Of a stretch of 64,000 bases of DNA, positions 8,839 through 18,706 are shown one piece after another. The DNA comes from Candidatus Gastranaerophilales bacterium. Its GTDB lineage: Bacteria; Cyanobacteriota; Vampirovibrionia; Gastranaerophilales; Gastranaerophilaceae. The stretch is taken from NCBI GenBank assembly GCA_944327275.1, contig CALVHB010000040.1:124001-188000 (forward strand), read 5' to 3'. The notes beneath the pieces were generated by a model, which saw nothing but the letters and a program-made list of their open reading frames with translations, searched no databases and had not been told where the DNA came from. Each line of letters opens with the position of its first letter. Positions within the stretch are counted from its first letter, which is position 1. The position numbers and the translations under genes are program-made.

Positions 8839-9798
8839 CTAAAATCCTCTGTCCTCTAAAAATGCAGCTCCGATAACTCCCGAGTAATCCCCTAATAAAG
8901 CTTTTTTAAACTCAATTTTTTCTGCCGGAACAGGAAGAGATTTTGCTCGAGCTTTTTTTATTGTTTTTTTATAAAAGTAATCAACAGCTTCTATTAATCC
9001 GCCACCAAGTATTATTAATTTCGGGTTAATGAAGTTTATTATACTTGCAATACCTCCTGAAAGATATTCAGAAGCTTCAGTGACACATTGCAATACCAGT
9101 TCATCTTCTCTTTCAATTGATTTTTGAATCATACTTGATGTGATTGACTTCCCAGGTTCAAGATATTCTAAAATGCAGGATTTTCTACCCTTTTTTAATG
9201 CCCCCTCAATTCTTTGTTCTATTGCAGAACGTGACGCATAGGCTTCAAGACAACCATGGGCTCCGCAAGCACACTGTCTACCGTTTAAATCTACTATAGT
9301 ATGACCTATTTCTCCTGCTGTTCCTGTTGCTCCATATATTATTTTTCCGTTTTTAACAATAGCGGAGCCAACCCCTGTTCCTACAAAGATGCATACAAAA
9401 TCATCGCAACCCTTGCCTGCTCCAAATTTTTGTTCTCCTATTGCGGCAATTTCAACATCATTCCCTACGAACACTGGTAAATTGAACTGTTTTGTAAGAA
9501 TTTCCTTGATTTTTAGATTATAACATTCAAGATTAGGTGCAGCGATAATTATTCCATTTTCTCTATCTATTTGACCGGCAGAACCAACTCCTATTGAACT
9601 TATTTCATCTGTGTTAATTGATTTTTCAGACAAAAGCTCCTCTATACCTTCAACCATTTTCTTTATGATATTATCAGGTCCTTTGTGTTTTTTAGTTTTC
9701 TTTTTTACGTGATACAGGACATTTCCGGTTTCCTTATCCACAAGAGCCATAAGGATTTTTGTTCCGCCGAGGTCAATCCCGATTGAATACTTTTTCAT
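8839..9798 (-). CDS. ROK-family sugar kinase (glucokinase-like)
   Basis: 319 residues from the ATG at 9798, which begins MKKYSIGIDLGGTK. A longer frame to 9858 lacks any family similarity. Phosphate-binding motifs are DLGGTK near the start and FVGTGVGSAIVKNGK in the middle. The zinc/ROK signature is GEIGHTIVD followed by CACGAHGCLEAYASR (three Cys plus the preceding His). Expected reaction: ATP-dependent phosphorylation of glucose or an N-acetyl sugar. It is paired with the GT9 gene; the secreted GH13 enzyme that could supply glucose is divergent next to it. Substrate specificity is inference. Confidence 0.88.
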   Translation of the reverse strand: MKKYSIGIDLGGTKILMALVDKETGNVLYHVKKKTKKHKGPDNIIKKMVEGIEELLSEKSINTDEISSIGVGSAGQIDRENGIIIAAPNLECYNLKIKEILTKQFNLPVFVGNDVEIAAIGEQKFGAGKGCDDFVCIFVGTGVGSAIVKNGKIIYGATGTAGEIGHTIVDLNGRQCACGAHGCLEAYASRSAIEQRIEGALKKGRKSCILEYLEPGKSITSSMIQKSIEREDELVLQCVTEASEYLSGGIASIINFINPKLIILGGGLIEAVDYFYKKTIKKARAKSLPVPAEKIEFKKALLGDYSGVIGAAFLEDRGF

Positions 9799-9884
9799 AC
9801 TACTTACATTATATACAAAAAAGCTCAATTTGCAAAAATTGAGATTATTTGCTAGCATATTAATTACAGATAGAGGGGGTTGGT

Positions 9885-11432
9885 ATGAATTTTTTTAAGA
9901 AAACTATTTTAAGTCTGACTTTATTAGCTTTCTCGGCGAATTTGGCTTACAGTCAAGATGTCTGGGTGAATGATTTGCGCAGCCTTTTTTTGAATAATTC
10001 AACAATAATTTATGAAATTAATATAAGAACATTCGGAGCTCAGGATTCAAATAAAAACGGAATAATTGATTTTGATGATTCAGAAGAAAGCGGAACTTTC
10101 CTAAACGCTATTTCTCGTTTGGATGAATTGCATGACAAAGGAATTAATGTTATCCACGTGATGCCTATTACTCCGGTTGGAAAAACAAAAGCGCTTGGGA
10201 CTGCAGGTTCCTTATATTCAGCATTAAGTTTTAATTACCTTAATCCTCAATTAGAGAGTAAAAACAGTGCATTATCAATTGATGATCAAGCAAGAAAATT
10301 TATAGACGAAGCCCATAAACGTAACATAAGAGTAATCATAGATCTTCCATCTTGTGGATCTTACGACTTGTATATGCAAAGACCGGAATTGTTTGTAAAA
10401 GATAAATCTTCTCAACCGGTTGTTCCTGCAGACTGGACAGATGTAAGATTGTTAAATGCAGGTTCTGAAACTGAAGTTAATAAAGATGTGTATAATCTTT
10501 ATAAAGAATTTGTCGATATGGTTATAAATCTTGGTGCGGATGGTATTCGTGCGGATGTTGCAACAAATAAACCTGCGAAATTTTGGAGTGACCTGATAAA
10601 ATATTCAAGAACAAAAGACAATCAATTTTTATGGTTGGCAGAAGCTTCTGAAAGTTGGAATGAAGCAGTTTCTCCTTATGCTGTATTTACGCCGTACAAC
10701 AAACTCTTGGAAGCAGGGTTTGACGGATATTACGGAAGTTATTTTAATTTGAAAAATGCAAAAACAGGAAAAGAATTTTTGGAAATGATTCAGACAACTG
10801 ATTCTAATTTAAAAAAATATCTTGAAAGAAAAGCTGTAATTGGAAGTTTTACTACTCATGATGAAATGAGTCCGGTATTAATAAACGGTAAAAATTACAG
10901 TGAGATGATAGTATGGCTTAGTGCGACTTTGCCAGTAAACTCTTATTTTGTAGACGGATTTGATTCTTTAGATAACTATATATACTTGTGGGCAAATAAG
11001 AAAGCTCCAAAAACTTTTACAGATGATGATTATTATTTTGTACACAGGGGAAAAATTGATATATTCAATTTCTCAAGAAAACCCGGAGGAAGTGATAATG
11101 AGTTTCTAAGATCATTTATTCTTGCGAACAAGATTAAGTTCCAGTTCATGCCGTTAATTACAAATGGGAAACTGGTTCCGCTTAAAGCTTCTTCCCCGTC
11201 AGTTTTTGCTTACGCAGTAAGCTATCAAGGAAAAAGTATTCTTGTTATGGGAAATTTAAATTTTAGAGGCAAATCTGATTCTACAGTTTATATTCCTCAT
11301 TTCAGCGAAGAAAATAATGCTATTCCGATAAAGATAGAAAGTATACCAGTGGCAAGCAGAGGAGGCTTTAAAGTTTCATTAAATCCTGGAGAAATACAAG
11401 TTTTGTTAATAAATGATATGGAAATTAAATAA
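9885..11432 (+). CDS. Secreted GH13 alpha-amylase family protein with altered region I
   Basis: 515 residues with signal peptide ending ANLAYSQ. The (beta/alpha)8 barrel shows IYEINIRTF at its start. The catalytic residues are in place: Asp in GADGIRADVA (nucleophile), Glu in LWLAEASE (acid/base) and the HD of FTTHDE (third carboxylate). Region I reads VIIDLPSCGS instead of the usual D-x-x-x-N-H, so the Asn-His pair that lines subsite -1 is missing. An EF-hand-like calcium loop (DSNKNGIIDFDD, about residues 45-56) is inserted early. Likely periplasmic or extracellular glucan or maltodextrin hydrolysis or transfer. GAGGGGG supports the start. Divergent from the sugar kinase. Confidence 0.85.
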   Translation: MNFFKKTILSLTLLAFSANLAYSQDVWVNDLRSLFLNNSTIIYEINIRTFGAQDSNKNGIIDFDDSEESGTFLNAISRLDELHDKGINVIHVMPITPVGKTKALGTAGSLYSALSFNYLNPQLESKNSALSIDDQARKFIDEAHKRNIRVIIDLPSCGSYDLYMQRPELFVKDKSSQPVVPADWTDVRLLNAGSETEVNKDVYNLYKEFVDMVINLGADGIRADVATNKPAKFWSDLIKYSRTKDNQFLWLAEASESWNEAVSPYAVFTPYNKLLEAGFDGYYGSYFNLKNAKTGKEFLEMIQTTDSNLKKYLERKAVIGSFTTHDEMSPVLINGKNYSEMIVWLSATLPVNSYFVDGFDSLDNYIYLWANKKAPKTFTDDDYYFVHRGKIDIFNFSRKPGGSDNEFLRSFILANKIKFQFMPLITNGKLVPLKASSPSVFAYAVSYQGKSILVMGNLNFRGKSDSTVYIPHFSEENNAIPIKIESIPVASRGGFKVSLNPGEIQVLLINDMEIK

Positions 11433-11433
11433 A

Positions 11434-11466
11434 GAAAAAACGGTCTTTAAAAAAGACCGTTTTTTT
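11434..11466. terminator. Bidirectional terminator, overlaps the stop of the minus-strand gene
   Basis: Stem AAAAAACGGTCTTT / AAAGACCGTTTTTT (11435-11448 and 11452-11465) with a short loop. It overlaps the stop codon of the giant gene (11465-11467) and serves both convergent genes. Confidence 0.85.
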
Positions 11467-14400
11467 ATGCAAAATATCTGTTTAGAGATTCTAAACGTTT
11501 TTTACGTTTTCTCATAATTTCTTTTGTTCTTTCTGTTAATTTTCCAGGGGTTGCAGCTTTATCTTTTGTATCATCATCTGAATCATCATTGTTAGTCATT
11601 AATGTGCTTGCAATATTGATTCCAGATTCAACACTTTTCATTACAGTTTCAAATAAATCTTTTTTGTCATTATTTGCAGTTGCGCTTGATGCCATTTGAA
11701 TATTTTCTTTAGCAAATGCTAATGTCTTTTCATGAGCTTCTTGTTTTAAAGAAGGTTCTACTATTTTGTCTGCTGGTGAATCTTTTACAATAGTAATATC
11801 TTCTGCTTCTGGATCTTCAAAAGGAATCATTTTTTTGTTGTTTACTTCTTCGTTAATGCTTTCAACAGCATCATCATTTGCTTGATCAGGGCTTTGCATA
11901 GCAGCTTGTTCAAGTTCAGCTATTTGTTGTTCTTGAACATCGGTTGATGTATTAATTTTACTTTCAACAATCGGTTCTGCATTAGCGTCATCATAAGCTA
12001 TTGTGATATCTTTAGCATTAGGATCTTCAAATGGAACCATTTGTTCTTGTGCTGTTTCTTTATTTTCTGTTTGTTCATTTTTTTCTGTATTTTCACTGTT
12101 TTTATTGTTGTCAGCATCTTTATTGTTTTCAGTGCCATCAACTTTTTCATTTTTATTACCTTTTGTACCAATAGCTCTGGATGTAAGAGTTCCAGCAGTT
12201 CCAACAAGAGTTAATCCCATGCCAACCATTCCCAGAATATTTGCGACTTTGCTGTCATCTTCTTTGCCGCTCCATTCTCTAACTTGGTTTATCATGTTGC
12301 CTGATGTAGAAATTAGGCTGCCTGATTGCATTGCTATAGTTGAAACTTTTGCAAGAGTGTTACCTGCAGATCCCAATGAACCAAATGCCCCAACAGCACC
12401 TGTTACAGCAGAAGCTGCTCCTGCAACTGTTGCGATAGAACTAAGTATACCGGAATCTTTGCCTTTGAATTCTTGTACAGAAGCCCCTAATGATGCTGCT
12501 GAACTTGTTGTATTTAATGCTGCTGTTGCAATTTGTAATCCTTTACCTGCAGCAGCACCTGCTCCTGTCATAGAAACCGCTGCAGTTGCAATTGATATAC
12601 CTAATGTTAAGAAAGCTTGTTGAATATTACCGTTTGCAGCATAGATGCCAGATTTAACCATTGCGCAGAATAATGTTCCTGCGACACCGATTTTTTGTAA
12701 TACTGCACCTAAGGCTGTAGTGAATGGTACTAAGAGTAGAAGTGTACCTACTGCAGTAACCAGTTGGAATACTTTTTCAAATATTCCCACTATATTTAAT
12801 TTTTTTTCTAGTTTTTCTTGTTTTTGTTGCTCTGCTTTTAGTCTTTCGTTAGCTTTGTTTTCTTTTAATTTAGTTACTTTTTGGAATTTTTTGTGAGTTG
12901 TTTTTATGAATTTTTGAGATGTAATTATTTGAGTTTGGTTACGTTGAACATTTTTGTCATTAACTTTAAATTCTCTGCCGATTTCTCCAATTCTTTGGTT
13001 ATTATATTCAATTGAAGAAACTTTTTCATTTACAACAGGATTTTGAGATTGAGATACATCAAAACTGTTTGTACCTAAAATGCCACCTTGATCTTGCTTT
13101 TGAGCAGGTTGATTTAATGCAGCAGCTTGAGCTTCTGCCATAAATTGTTCATTTTGAATAGAAAGTTGTTCGTATTCTACAAGTATTTGTTCTTGTCTTT
13201 TTTGAATTCTTTCGGTTTCTTTTTGAAGCCTTTCCATTTTTTCAGATTCTTTTTTAATCTGTTTTTCTAAATTTTTGGCTTCTTTTTCAAGTTCTTTTTC
13301 AGATTTTTCTTCATCTTTAATAATTGATGTAGTTTCTTTGTTGTCTTTTTCTGTTTCTGATTTAATTCCTTTTAAGCTGTTGTTAGCTTTGCTTGCTTCA
13401 CTTTTTGCATTATTTTTATTTATATCTACAGAGTTTGCATCCTCATCGTTCCCGCTGTTTGTAGCTTTTGTTTCTACAGCTTTTGCAGCGTTATTATTTT
13501 CTCTTGCAGTTGCAATATCTTCGATATTTTTTATTGCATTTTTAGGAGAATTAGATACAGGAGTATTTGATACTTCTGCATTGTTATTAGATACCGGAGT
13601 GACAATTTCGTTTACTGTATTGTTTGTTTGTGTATTTGTTCCGGTTGTATCTTCTTTGTCTTCTGCAGCTTGAACTTGAGTATTTTCTTCTCCATTGTTT
13701 TCAATAGTTGTTCCAGCTGTATTTTCTCCTGTTATTGAAGAAATTTGAGCATCAATATTTGTAAGATTTTCTACAGCATTTGTTCCTGAACTGATAGCTT
13801 TATCAGTTGCTTTTTCAGAGATTGTAGAAATAATATTATTTCCTGCAACTACAGCACTTCCGCCTATTGCCATGCTTGTAGTTCCTTTTGCAATATTTTT
13901 AAGACCTTTGCTTATTTGGAATGTAGCTAATTGTTGCGCACCTACTTTGAAACGATATTTACCTATTCTACTTAATGTTATACCGCTATTTTTTGTTAAA
14001 TTTAGTTGTTCTTTTGCTGCAGGAATTATTTCTTCTTTGTATTCGGAATTTGTTTTTAAGTTTTCATTTTCAGTAGGAATAGATTTGTTTACAGCAGCTT
14101 TTTCAGGGGCAGTAGATTGTCTGAAATTATCTATTGCTCCTTCATTTTCTGTTTGGATTGTTTCAATTTCTTCGTTATTCTTAATTAAAGTTTCTTTGTT
14201 ATTTTGTATTATTTTCTTGTCAGATTCTTCCATACCGTTATATTGGTCTGGATTTTCATTAGCTAGGTCTTTGTCAATTTCAGTTTCTGATTGACCTGTA
14301 ATATTAGTTATTTCATCTTTTAGTTTTTTGTTTTGAGTTTCAAGAGTATTTATTTGTTCTTTTTGGATTTCTTCTTCTTTTTGGTATTCATTGGCAAGTT

Positions 14401-15784
14401 TATCAACTTTTGCTTTTGCTTTTGTTGCATATTTATTATTTTCTTTTGAAACTTTGTCTGTTTTTACAGCATTTATTGTTTGTTTTACCAAGTCAATATT
14501 TACGTCTGTTGCAGAGTCAATAAATTCTTTAACAGTCTCGTCATTAATTGTTATGTCTTCATTTTCAGAAATTTCAGGATTTTTTGCTTCTTTTTCGCTA
14601 GATGGATTTTCAGGGTTGTTAGAAGCAGTAACTCCATTTTCGCTGTTTGATTCTTGCTCATTTATTTCTACTGAAGGTGTAGCTATTTGATCTTTGATGT
14701 CTAGTGTAGAAGCAATATTATTAACTGACTGTTTAGAGTCAGAAGTGTATTCTTTTGTATCATTACCTATTTTGCTTGTTTCTTCAGCAAGTCTTTTACC
14801 TCTTGCCATTGCAAGAATTGCACCAATAAAACCAACTTCTTTTGCAGTTGCTTGTTGAGTAGTTTTGTAATTGTTTTGAGCTATATAGTCTGATAATGTA
14901 TCTCCGATTTCAAGAGTTTCATTTGCTAAGTTCTCTCCAAGTGTAGCTATGATGTTTATTTCATTTAAAGATTTAGCGATTTCTCTTCTATCTATATTAA
15001 AATCAGTTTCATCAGAGTTTGTTTTTTTATCTTCAAACATCCCTGTAAGCTCAGCGTATCTTTGAGCTTCTTTGTCTGATAATGCTTCCCCGTTGTTGAT
15101 TTTTGTTTGGATTTTATTCCATTCTTTTACTAAATTTTCGTATTCTTTAAGAGATTCTTTTTGTTCTTTAAGTCTGTCTTCGACTTTGCTTTGCATTTCT
15201 CTTTCTTCAGGAATTAATTTTTCGATTGCATCATTTAACTTGTCATTGTATTCATTACATTTTTCAATTTTTTTTGCAGCTTTAGGCATAAGTTCCAAGA
15301 ACGGCTCTTTTTCTGTAGTGCCGTTATCTTCGTCGCTTCCTGCAATATAATTTGCACCTGTAGATTCGTATATTGAGTGAGCTATGTCTAGAACTTCTTT
15401 AGGAATATTCACTCCTGAATTTTCCATATTTATGATTTCTTCTGCAGAATACCCTGCCCATTGTGGATCAAGAGTTAGACCTTGTTTTTTTGCATAGGCA
15501 TCAAGTGTATATTTTATTTTAAGGTTATGCTTGCTTATAAGATTAAGGTTTGATGTTTTAGTCTTTTCATCGTATCTAACATTTTCACCTAAATCATAGC
15601 CGTTTTCATCAATTATTTCATAACCTGTCTCATCTCTATAGTATTTAGCAAACTCGTTTTTTTCAGTATCATCTAACGCAAAATAAAGATTAAGGGCTTC
15701 ATTGTAGCTTATTTGCTTACCCTTAGTCATTAGGTAATATTCTTGGAATATTTCAAATTTGTTAGGTATACTGTTTATGCGCAT
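11465..15784 (-). CDS. Giant coiled-coil protein with a long hydrophobic core
   Basis: 1439 residues from the ATG at 15784 (AAGGAAAAGG upstream); an in-frame extension to 15829 is less likely. No signal peptide. Residues 1-600 are mostly acidic/Lys/Gln coiled coil. About 600-650 is a small Gly/Ala hydrophobic stretch, and about 850-1000 is dense coiled coil (Glu/Lys/Gln). About 1000-1205 is a long Ala/Gly/Ser/Thr-rich hydrophobic region (for example VGTLLLLVPFTTALGAVL, GAAAGKGLQIATAAL). The C-terminal tail holds two copies of a (V/I)PFEDP-x-A-x-DITI repeat about 70 residues apart. The layout recalls pore-forming translocators with flanking coiled coils, but no family is recognised. It stands alone between terminators. 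Confidence 0.75.
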   Translation of the reverse strand: MRINSIPNKFEIFQEYYLMTKGKQISYNEALNLYFALDDTEKNEFAKYYRDETGYEIIDENGYDLGENVRYDEKTKTSNLNLISKHNLKIKYTLDAYAKKQGLTLDPQWAGYSAEEIINMENSGVNIPKEVLDIAHSIYESTGANYIAGSDEDNGTTEKEPFLELMPKAAKKIEKCNEYNDKLNDAIEKLIPEEREMQSKVEDRLKEQKESLKEYENLVKEWNKIQTKINNGEALSDKEAQRYAELTGMFEDKKTNSDETDFNIDRREIAKSLNEINIIATLGENLANETLEIGDTLSDYIAQNNYKTTQQATAKEVGFIGAILAMARGKRLAEETSKIGNDTKEYTSDSKQSVNNIASTLDIKDQIATPSVEINEQESNSENGVTASNNPENPSSEKEAKNPEISENEDITINDETVKEFIDSATDVNIDLVKQTINAVKTDKVSKENNKYATKAKAKVDKLANEYQKEEEIQKEQINTLETQNKKLKDEITNITGQSETEIDKDLANENPDQYNGMEESDKKIIQNNKETLIKNNEEIETIQTENEGAIDNFRQSTAPEKAAVNKSIPTENENLKTNSEYKEEIIPAAKEQLNLTKNSGITLSRIGKYRFKVGAQQLATFQISKGLKNIAKGTTSMAIGGSAVVAGNNIISTISEKATDKAISSGTNAVENLTNIDAQISSITGENTAGTTIENNGEENTQVQAAEDKEDTTGTNTQTNNTVNEIVTPVSNNNAEVSNTPVSNSPKNAIKNIEDIATARENNNAAKAVETKATNSGNDEDANSVDINKNNAKSEASKANNSLKGIKSETEKDNKETTSIIKDEEKSEKELEKEAKNLEKQIKKESEKMERLQKETERIQKRQEQILVEYEQLSIQNEQFMAEAQAAALNQPAQKQDQGGILGTNSFDVSQSQNPVVNEKVSSIEYNNQRIGEIGREFKVNDKNVQRNQTQIITSQKFIKTTHKKFQKVTKLKENKANERLKAEQQKQEKLEKKLNIVGIFEKVFQLVTAVGTLLLLVPFTTALGAVLQKIGVAGTLFCAMVKSGIYAANGNIQQAFLTLGISIATAAVSMTGAGAAAGKGLQIATAALNTTSSAASLGASVQEFKGKDSGILSSIATVAGAASAVTGAVGAFGSLGSAGNTLAKVSTIAMQSGSLISTSGNMINQVREWSGKEDDSKVANILGMVGMGLTLVGTAGTLTSRAIGTKGNKNEKVDGTENNKDADNNKNSENTEKNEQTENKETAQEQMVPFEDPNAKDITIAYDDANAEPIVESKINTSTDVQEQQIAELEQAAMQSPDQANDDAVESINEEVNNKKMIPFEDPEAEDITIVKDSPADKIVEPSLKQEAHEKTLAFAKENIQMASSATANNDKKDLFETVMKSVESGINIASTLMTNNDDSDDDTKDKAATPGKLTERTKEIMRKRKKRLESLNRYFA

Positions 15785-15870
15785 AATTATCCTTTTCCTT
15801 AACTTATTTATCGGAATTTTGTTATACAAACTTTAAGATATATGCTTTATGAATACCTAAAACAAGTCAA

Positions 15871-15901
15871 AAGCCGTACAAATATTCGATTTGCACGGCT
15901 T
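15871..15901 (-). terminator. Terminator of trxA
   Basis: Hairpin AAGCCGT-CAAAT / ATTTG-ACGGCTT (15871-15901) with one A/C mismatch and a short T run on the minus-strand exit. It separates trxA from the giant gene downstream. Confidence 0.65.
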
Positions 15902-15927
15902 AACAATAATTAACAAATTTTTAAAAA

Positions 15928-16251
15928 TTATAAATGTTTTTCGATATTTGAAATAATTGTAGATTTAGGCATTAATCCTACTAATCTTTCAAGAGCTTTT
16001 CCGTTTTTGAAAACTAGTAAGCTAGGTAGTCCGCTGATAGAATAATCTTGAGCAGTCTTAAGATTTTCGTCAGTATTTACTTTTACGAATTTAACTTTAC
16101 CTGCAAATTCTCCAGCTACTTCATCTAAAATAGGACCTAATTTTCTGCAAGGTCCACACCATGGAGCCCAAAAGTCAACAACAACAGGTTGTTCAGAATT
16201 TAAAACTTCTTGTTCAAAACTTGCGTCATTGATATCAATTGCATTTGACAT
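15928..16251 (-). CDS. trxA: Thioredoxin
   Basis: 107 residues, the usual size. The active site is WAPWCGPCRKLGP near residues 28-40, and the cis-proline is in ISGLPSLLVF. Cytosolic dithiol reductant for ribonucleotide reductase, peroxidases and similar partners. GGAG lies about 8 bases before the ATG at 16251. Single gene with its own terminator, divergent from the exonuclease gene. Confidence 0.95.
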   Translation of the reverse strand: MSNAIDINDASFEQEVLNSEQPVVVDFWAPWCGPCRKLGPILDEVAGEFAGKVKFVKVNTDENLKTAQDYSISGLPSLLVFKNGKALERLVGLMPKSTIISNIEKHL

Positions 16252-16344
16252 TACATATCTCCTTTATTTTAATTTAACGGATTCATTCTAACACAGAAAA
16301 TTTTTTTGTGCTATTATCTTAATAGAACTCTATAGGATAAGAAA

Positions 16345-17262
16345 ATGGCTAGGAAAAAAGTAATAGAAATCGTTCTTGATACAGAGACAACAGGTCTTGA
16401 TTATACCAAAGAGAAAATGGTTGAATTTGCCGCAGTAAGACTTGAAAATGGGAAAATTAAAGATGAATTTCAGACTTTAATCAACCCTGAGCAGCATATA
16501 AGAAAATCTAGTATTGCAATTCATGGGATTACTGCAGAAATGGTTGCAGATGCTCCTACTGAAGCAGAAGCAATGCCAAAAATACTTGAGTTTATAGGAG
16601 ACTACCCTATTGTTGCTCATAATTGTATTTTTGATTATAGCTTTTTGAATGAAGCAAGTCTGAGGACTACCGGTAAAGAATTAACTAATCCAAGGGTTGA
16701 TTCACAACAGATGTTTAAGGAAGTATATCCGGATTTGTTTTCACACGGTTTGGAGGCTTTGACCGAAAAATTTAATGTTGATCTAAAAAATCATCACAGA
16801 GCTATGGCTGATACTATGGGATTAGCGTTAGCTTATCCAAAACTCAAAAAATTGTATTTGCAAAAGTATGATTGGGAAGTAAAACAACTTGATAATGTCG
16901 AGTATTTGTTCGAAAGATTTTTAAGAATTCAACAGACTGTAACTACTTTGCAATCAGAATTACAAGATTTAAAATCAGTATTTAAACTATACTTTGAACA
17001 GGGAGGAGAACCTATTGTATCTCAAACAGGGGAAACTCTTGTTTACAATTCAAAGCAATCTTTCGGTTATGATTTGCACCAAATAAAAGATGTTTTAGAA
17101 GAAGTAGGTGCTTTTGACAAAGCCGTAAAACTAAATACTGGGTTTATTGACAGATTAGTTGGCGGGTGCAGGTTAGATGAAGAAAAAAGAGAGATTATAA
17201 AAGATGCACGCCATGAAATTACAGAGACAAGAAATATACAGATAATTAAGGCAGGGAAATAG
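16345..17262 (+). CDS. DEDDh 3'-5' exonuclease, DnaQ/PolC-epsilon type
   Basis: 305 residues. The N-terminal 170 residues form a DnaQ-like exonuclease with all three motifs: DTETTG (Exo I), VAHNCIFDYSFL (Exo II) and HRAMADT (Exo III, the His and Asp of the DEDDh class). It could be the proofreading subunit of DNA polymerase III or a free-standing exonuclease. The roughly 130-residue C-terminal extension (coiled-coil TTLQSELQDL, then a domain with FGYDLHQIKDVLEE) is not recognised and is not part of standard DnaQ. The antiporter gene follows after 11 bases, an unlikely functional partner. Confidence 0.85.
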   Translation: MARKKVIEIVLDTETTGLDYTKEKMVEFAAVRLENGKIKDEFQTLINPEQHIRKSSIAIHGITAEMVADAPTEAEAMPKILEFIGDYPIVAHNCIFDYSFLNEASLRTTGKELTNPRVDSQQMFKEVYPDLFSHGLEALTEKFNVDLKNHHRAMADTMGLALAYPKLKKLYLQKYDWEVKQLDNVEYLFERFLRIQQTVTTLQSELQDLKSVFKLYFEQGGEPIVSQTGETLVYNSKQSFGYDLHQIKDVLEEVGAFDKAVKLNTGFIDRLVGGCRLDEEKREIIKDARHEITETRNIQIIKAGK

Positions 17263-17273
17263 GAAATTAAATT

Positions 17274-18662
17274 ATGTTAGCGAAATTAGCTCAATTTTTT
17301 AAAGAACCACCGGTAAAAGAGACAATTCAAGATAAAGAACAAGTAAAGAGTATGTACTCTCATTGGCGTTTAAGAATTTTTTATGCTTGTTTTATCGGTT
17401 ATACGGTATTTTATTTATGTAAGAAAAATATTGCTGTAGCTCTTCCAGGGCTCAGTGCAGAGTATGGGTATTCAAATACCGAACTTGGACTTTTAGGAAG
17501 TTCACTTTATCTTACATACGGTGTAGGAAAATTTGTGAACGGGGTAATGGCAGATGGATCTGATGTTAGAAAATTCTTGCCAACAGCATTGATAATGACA
17601 GCTATTGCAAACCTTTGTTTTGGTTTGTCAGCTTTATTTATTACCCCTGGTCATGTTTCATTCTTTGGCCTACCAACAAATACTATTTTGTTATGGCTTT
17701 TTGTATTTTTCTGGGGCGCATCTGGTTGGTTCCAGTCTGCAGGTTTTCCTGCTGTTGCAAAAAGTTTGACATATTGGTATTCAAATTCTGAAAGAGGAAC
17801 TAAGTGGTCTTTATGGTCTTGTTCTCACCAAGTTGGAACATTCTTGAGTGTTATCATATCAGGATTTTTGGTAGCTCATTGGGGCTGGAAGATGGCATTT
17901 TTCGTTCCGGGTACTTTAGCAATATTGGTTGCAGTATGGTTGTACAACAGATTGAGAGACAGACCTCAATCTTTAGGGCTTCCTGATATTGAAACATATA
18001 ATGAAGAACCTTCTGCAAAACTTGCTGAAAATTGCGAAGAAGATAACAGATCTTATGTTGAAATATTCAAACAAAATATTTTGTATAACAAGACAATATG
18101 GCTTTTAGCTATTGCTTACATATTCGTATATATTATCAGATTCGGTGCAGAAGATTGGATGATTAAATATTTAAGTGAAGCTAAGTCAAATTCTCTTGAA
18201 CTTGCTGCAATGAAGTTAAGTTCTTTACCTCTTGTAGGTATTGCTGGTACTATTTGCGCAGGTTTAGTTTCTGATAAGATTTTTAAAGGTCAAAGAGCTC
18301 CGGTTAATTTAATTTATTTGACAGGTGTTGTTATTTGTTTAGTGTTGTTAAAGTTTAACACAGTAAGCTCTTTGGATTTTGTTCTTATTGGATTACTTGG
18401 CGCATTTACTTATGGACCTCAAATGATGATTGGTGGCCTTTGTGCTGTAGAATCAAGTTCTAAGAAGGTAGCTTCAGCTGCTACCGGTTTCACCGGAACA
18501 TTCGGATATATTGGAGCTGTTTTATCTTCAACTGGTACCGGATTTATGGTTGATAAATTCGGTTGGAACGGTGCTATAGTGTTCTGGGTATTATCTGCAT
18601 TAATTTGTATTTCAATATGTACAGTAATAATGTTGGATGAGAAAAAGAAAAAACAAGCTTAG
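17274..18662 (+). CDS. MFS organophosphate:phosphate antiporter (GlpT/UhpT type)
   Basis: 462 residues with about 12 hydrophobic segments. The N-terminus has FYLCKKNIAVALPGLS and YSNTELGLLGSSLYLTYGVGK, typical of the OPA family. The loop with WSCSHQVGTFLSVIISG and GWKMAFFVPG matches GlpT/UhpT. Inner-membrane exchange of a sugar phosphate or glycerol-3-phosphate for inorganic phosphate is expected. A basic loop RNRLRDRPQSLGLP-like segment separates the halves. It lies 11 bases after the exonuclease gene and ends at a terminator. Substrate unknown. Confidence 0.85.
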   Translation: MLAKLAQFFKEPPVKETIQDKEQVKSMYSHWRLRIFYACFIGYTVFYLCKKNIAVALPGLSAEYGYSNTELGLLGSSLYLTYGVGKFVNGVMADGSDVRKFLPTALIMTAIANLCFGLSALFITPGHVSFFGLPTNTILLWLFVFFWGASGWFQSAGFPAVAKSLTYWYSNSERGTKWSLWSCSHQVGTFLSVIISGFLVAHWGWKMAFFVPGTLAILVAVWLYNRLRDRPQSLGLPDIETYNEEPSAKLAENCEEDNRSYVEIFKQNILYNKTIWLLAIAYIFVYIIRFGAEDWMIKYLSEAKSNSLELAAMKLSSLPLVGIAGTICAGLVSDKIFKGQRAPVNLIYLTGVVICLVLLKFNTVSSLDFVLIGLLGAFTYGPQMMIGGLCAVESSSKKVASAATGFTGTFGYIGAVLSSTGTGFMVDKFGWNGAIVFWVLSALICISICTVIMLDEKKKKQA

Positions 18663-18671
18663 TAAATAAAT

Positions 18672-18706
18672 AAAAAAATACCTCTCTTATTGAGAGGTAT
18701 TTTTTT
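18672..18706. terminator. Bidirectional terminator
   Basis: Stem with core ATACCTCTC / GAGAGGTAT, flanked by A7 and T6-7, between the convergent antiporter and histidine kinase genes. It overlaps the kinase stop codon. Confidence 0.85.

Noticed and set aside
12003-14690. Long forward-strand ORFs (for example 12003-12623) inside the giant gene
   Set aside because: Antisense shadows of a low-complexity, Lys/Glu/Ala-rich gene; no ribosome sites and Ser/Ala/Phe-rich nonsense composition.
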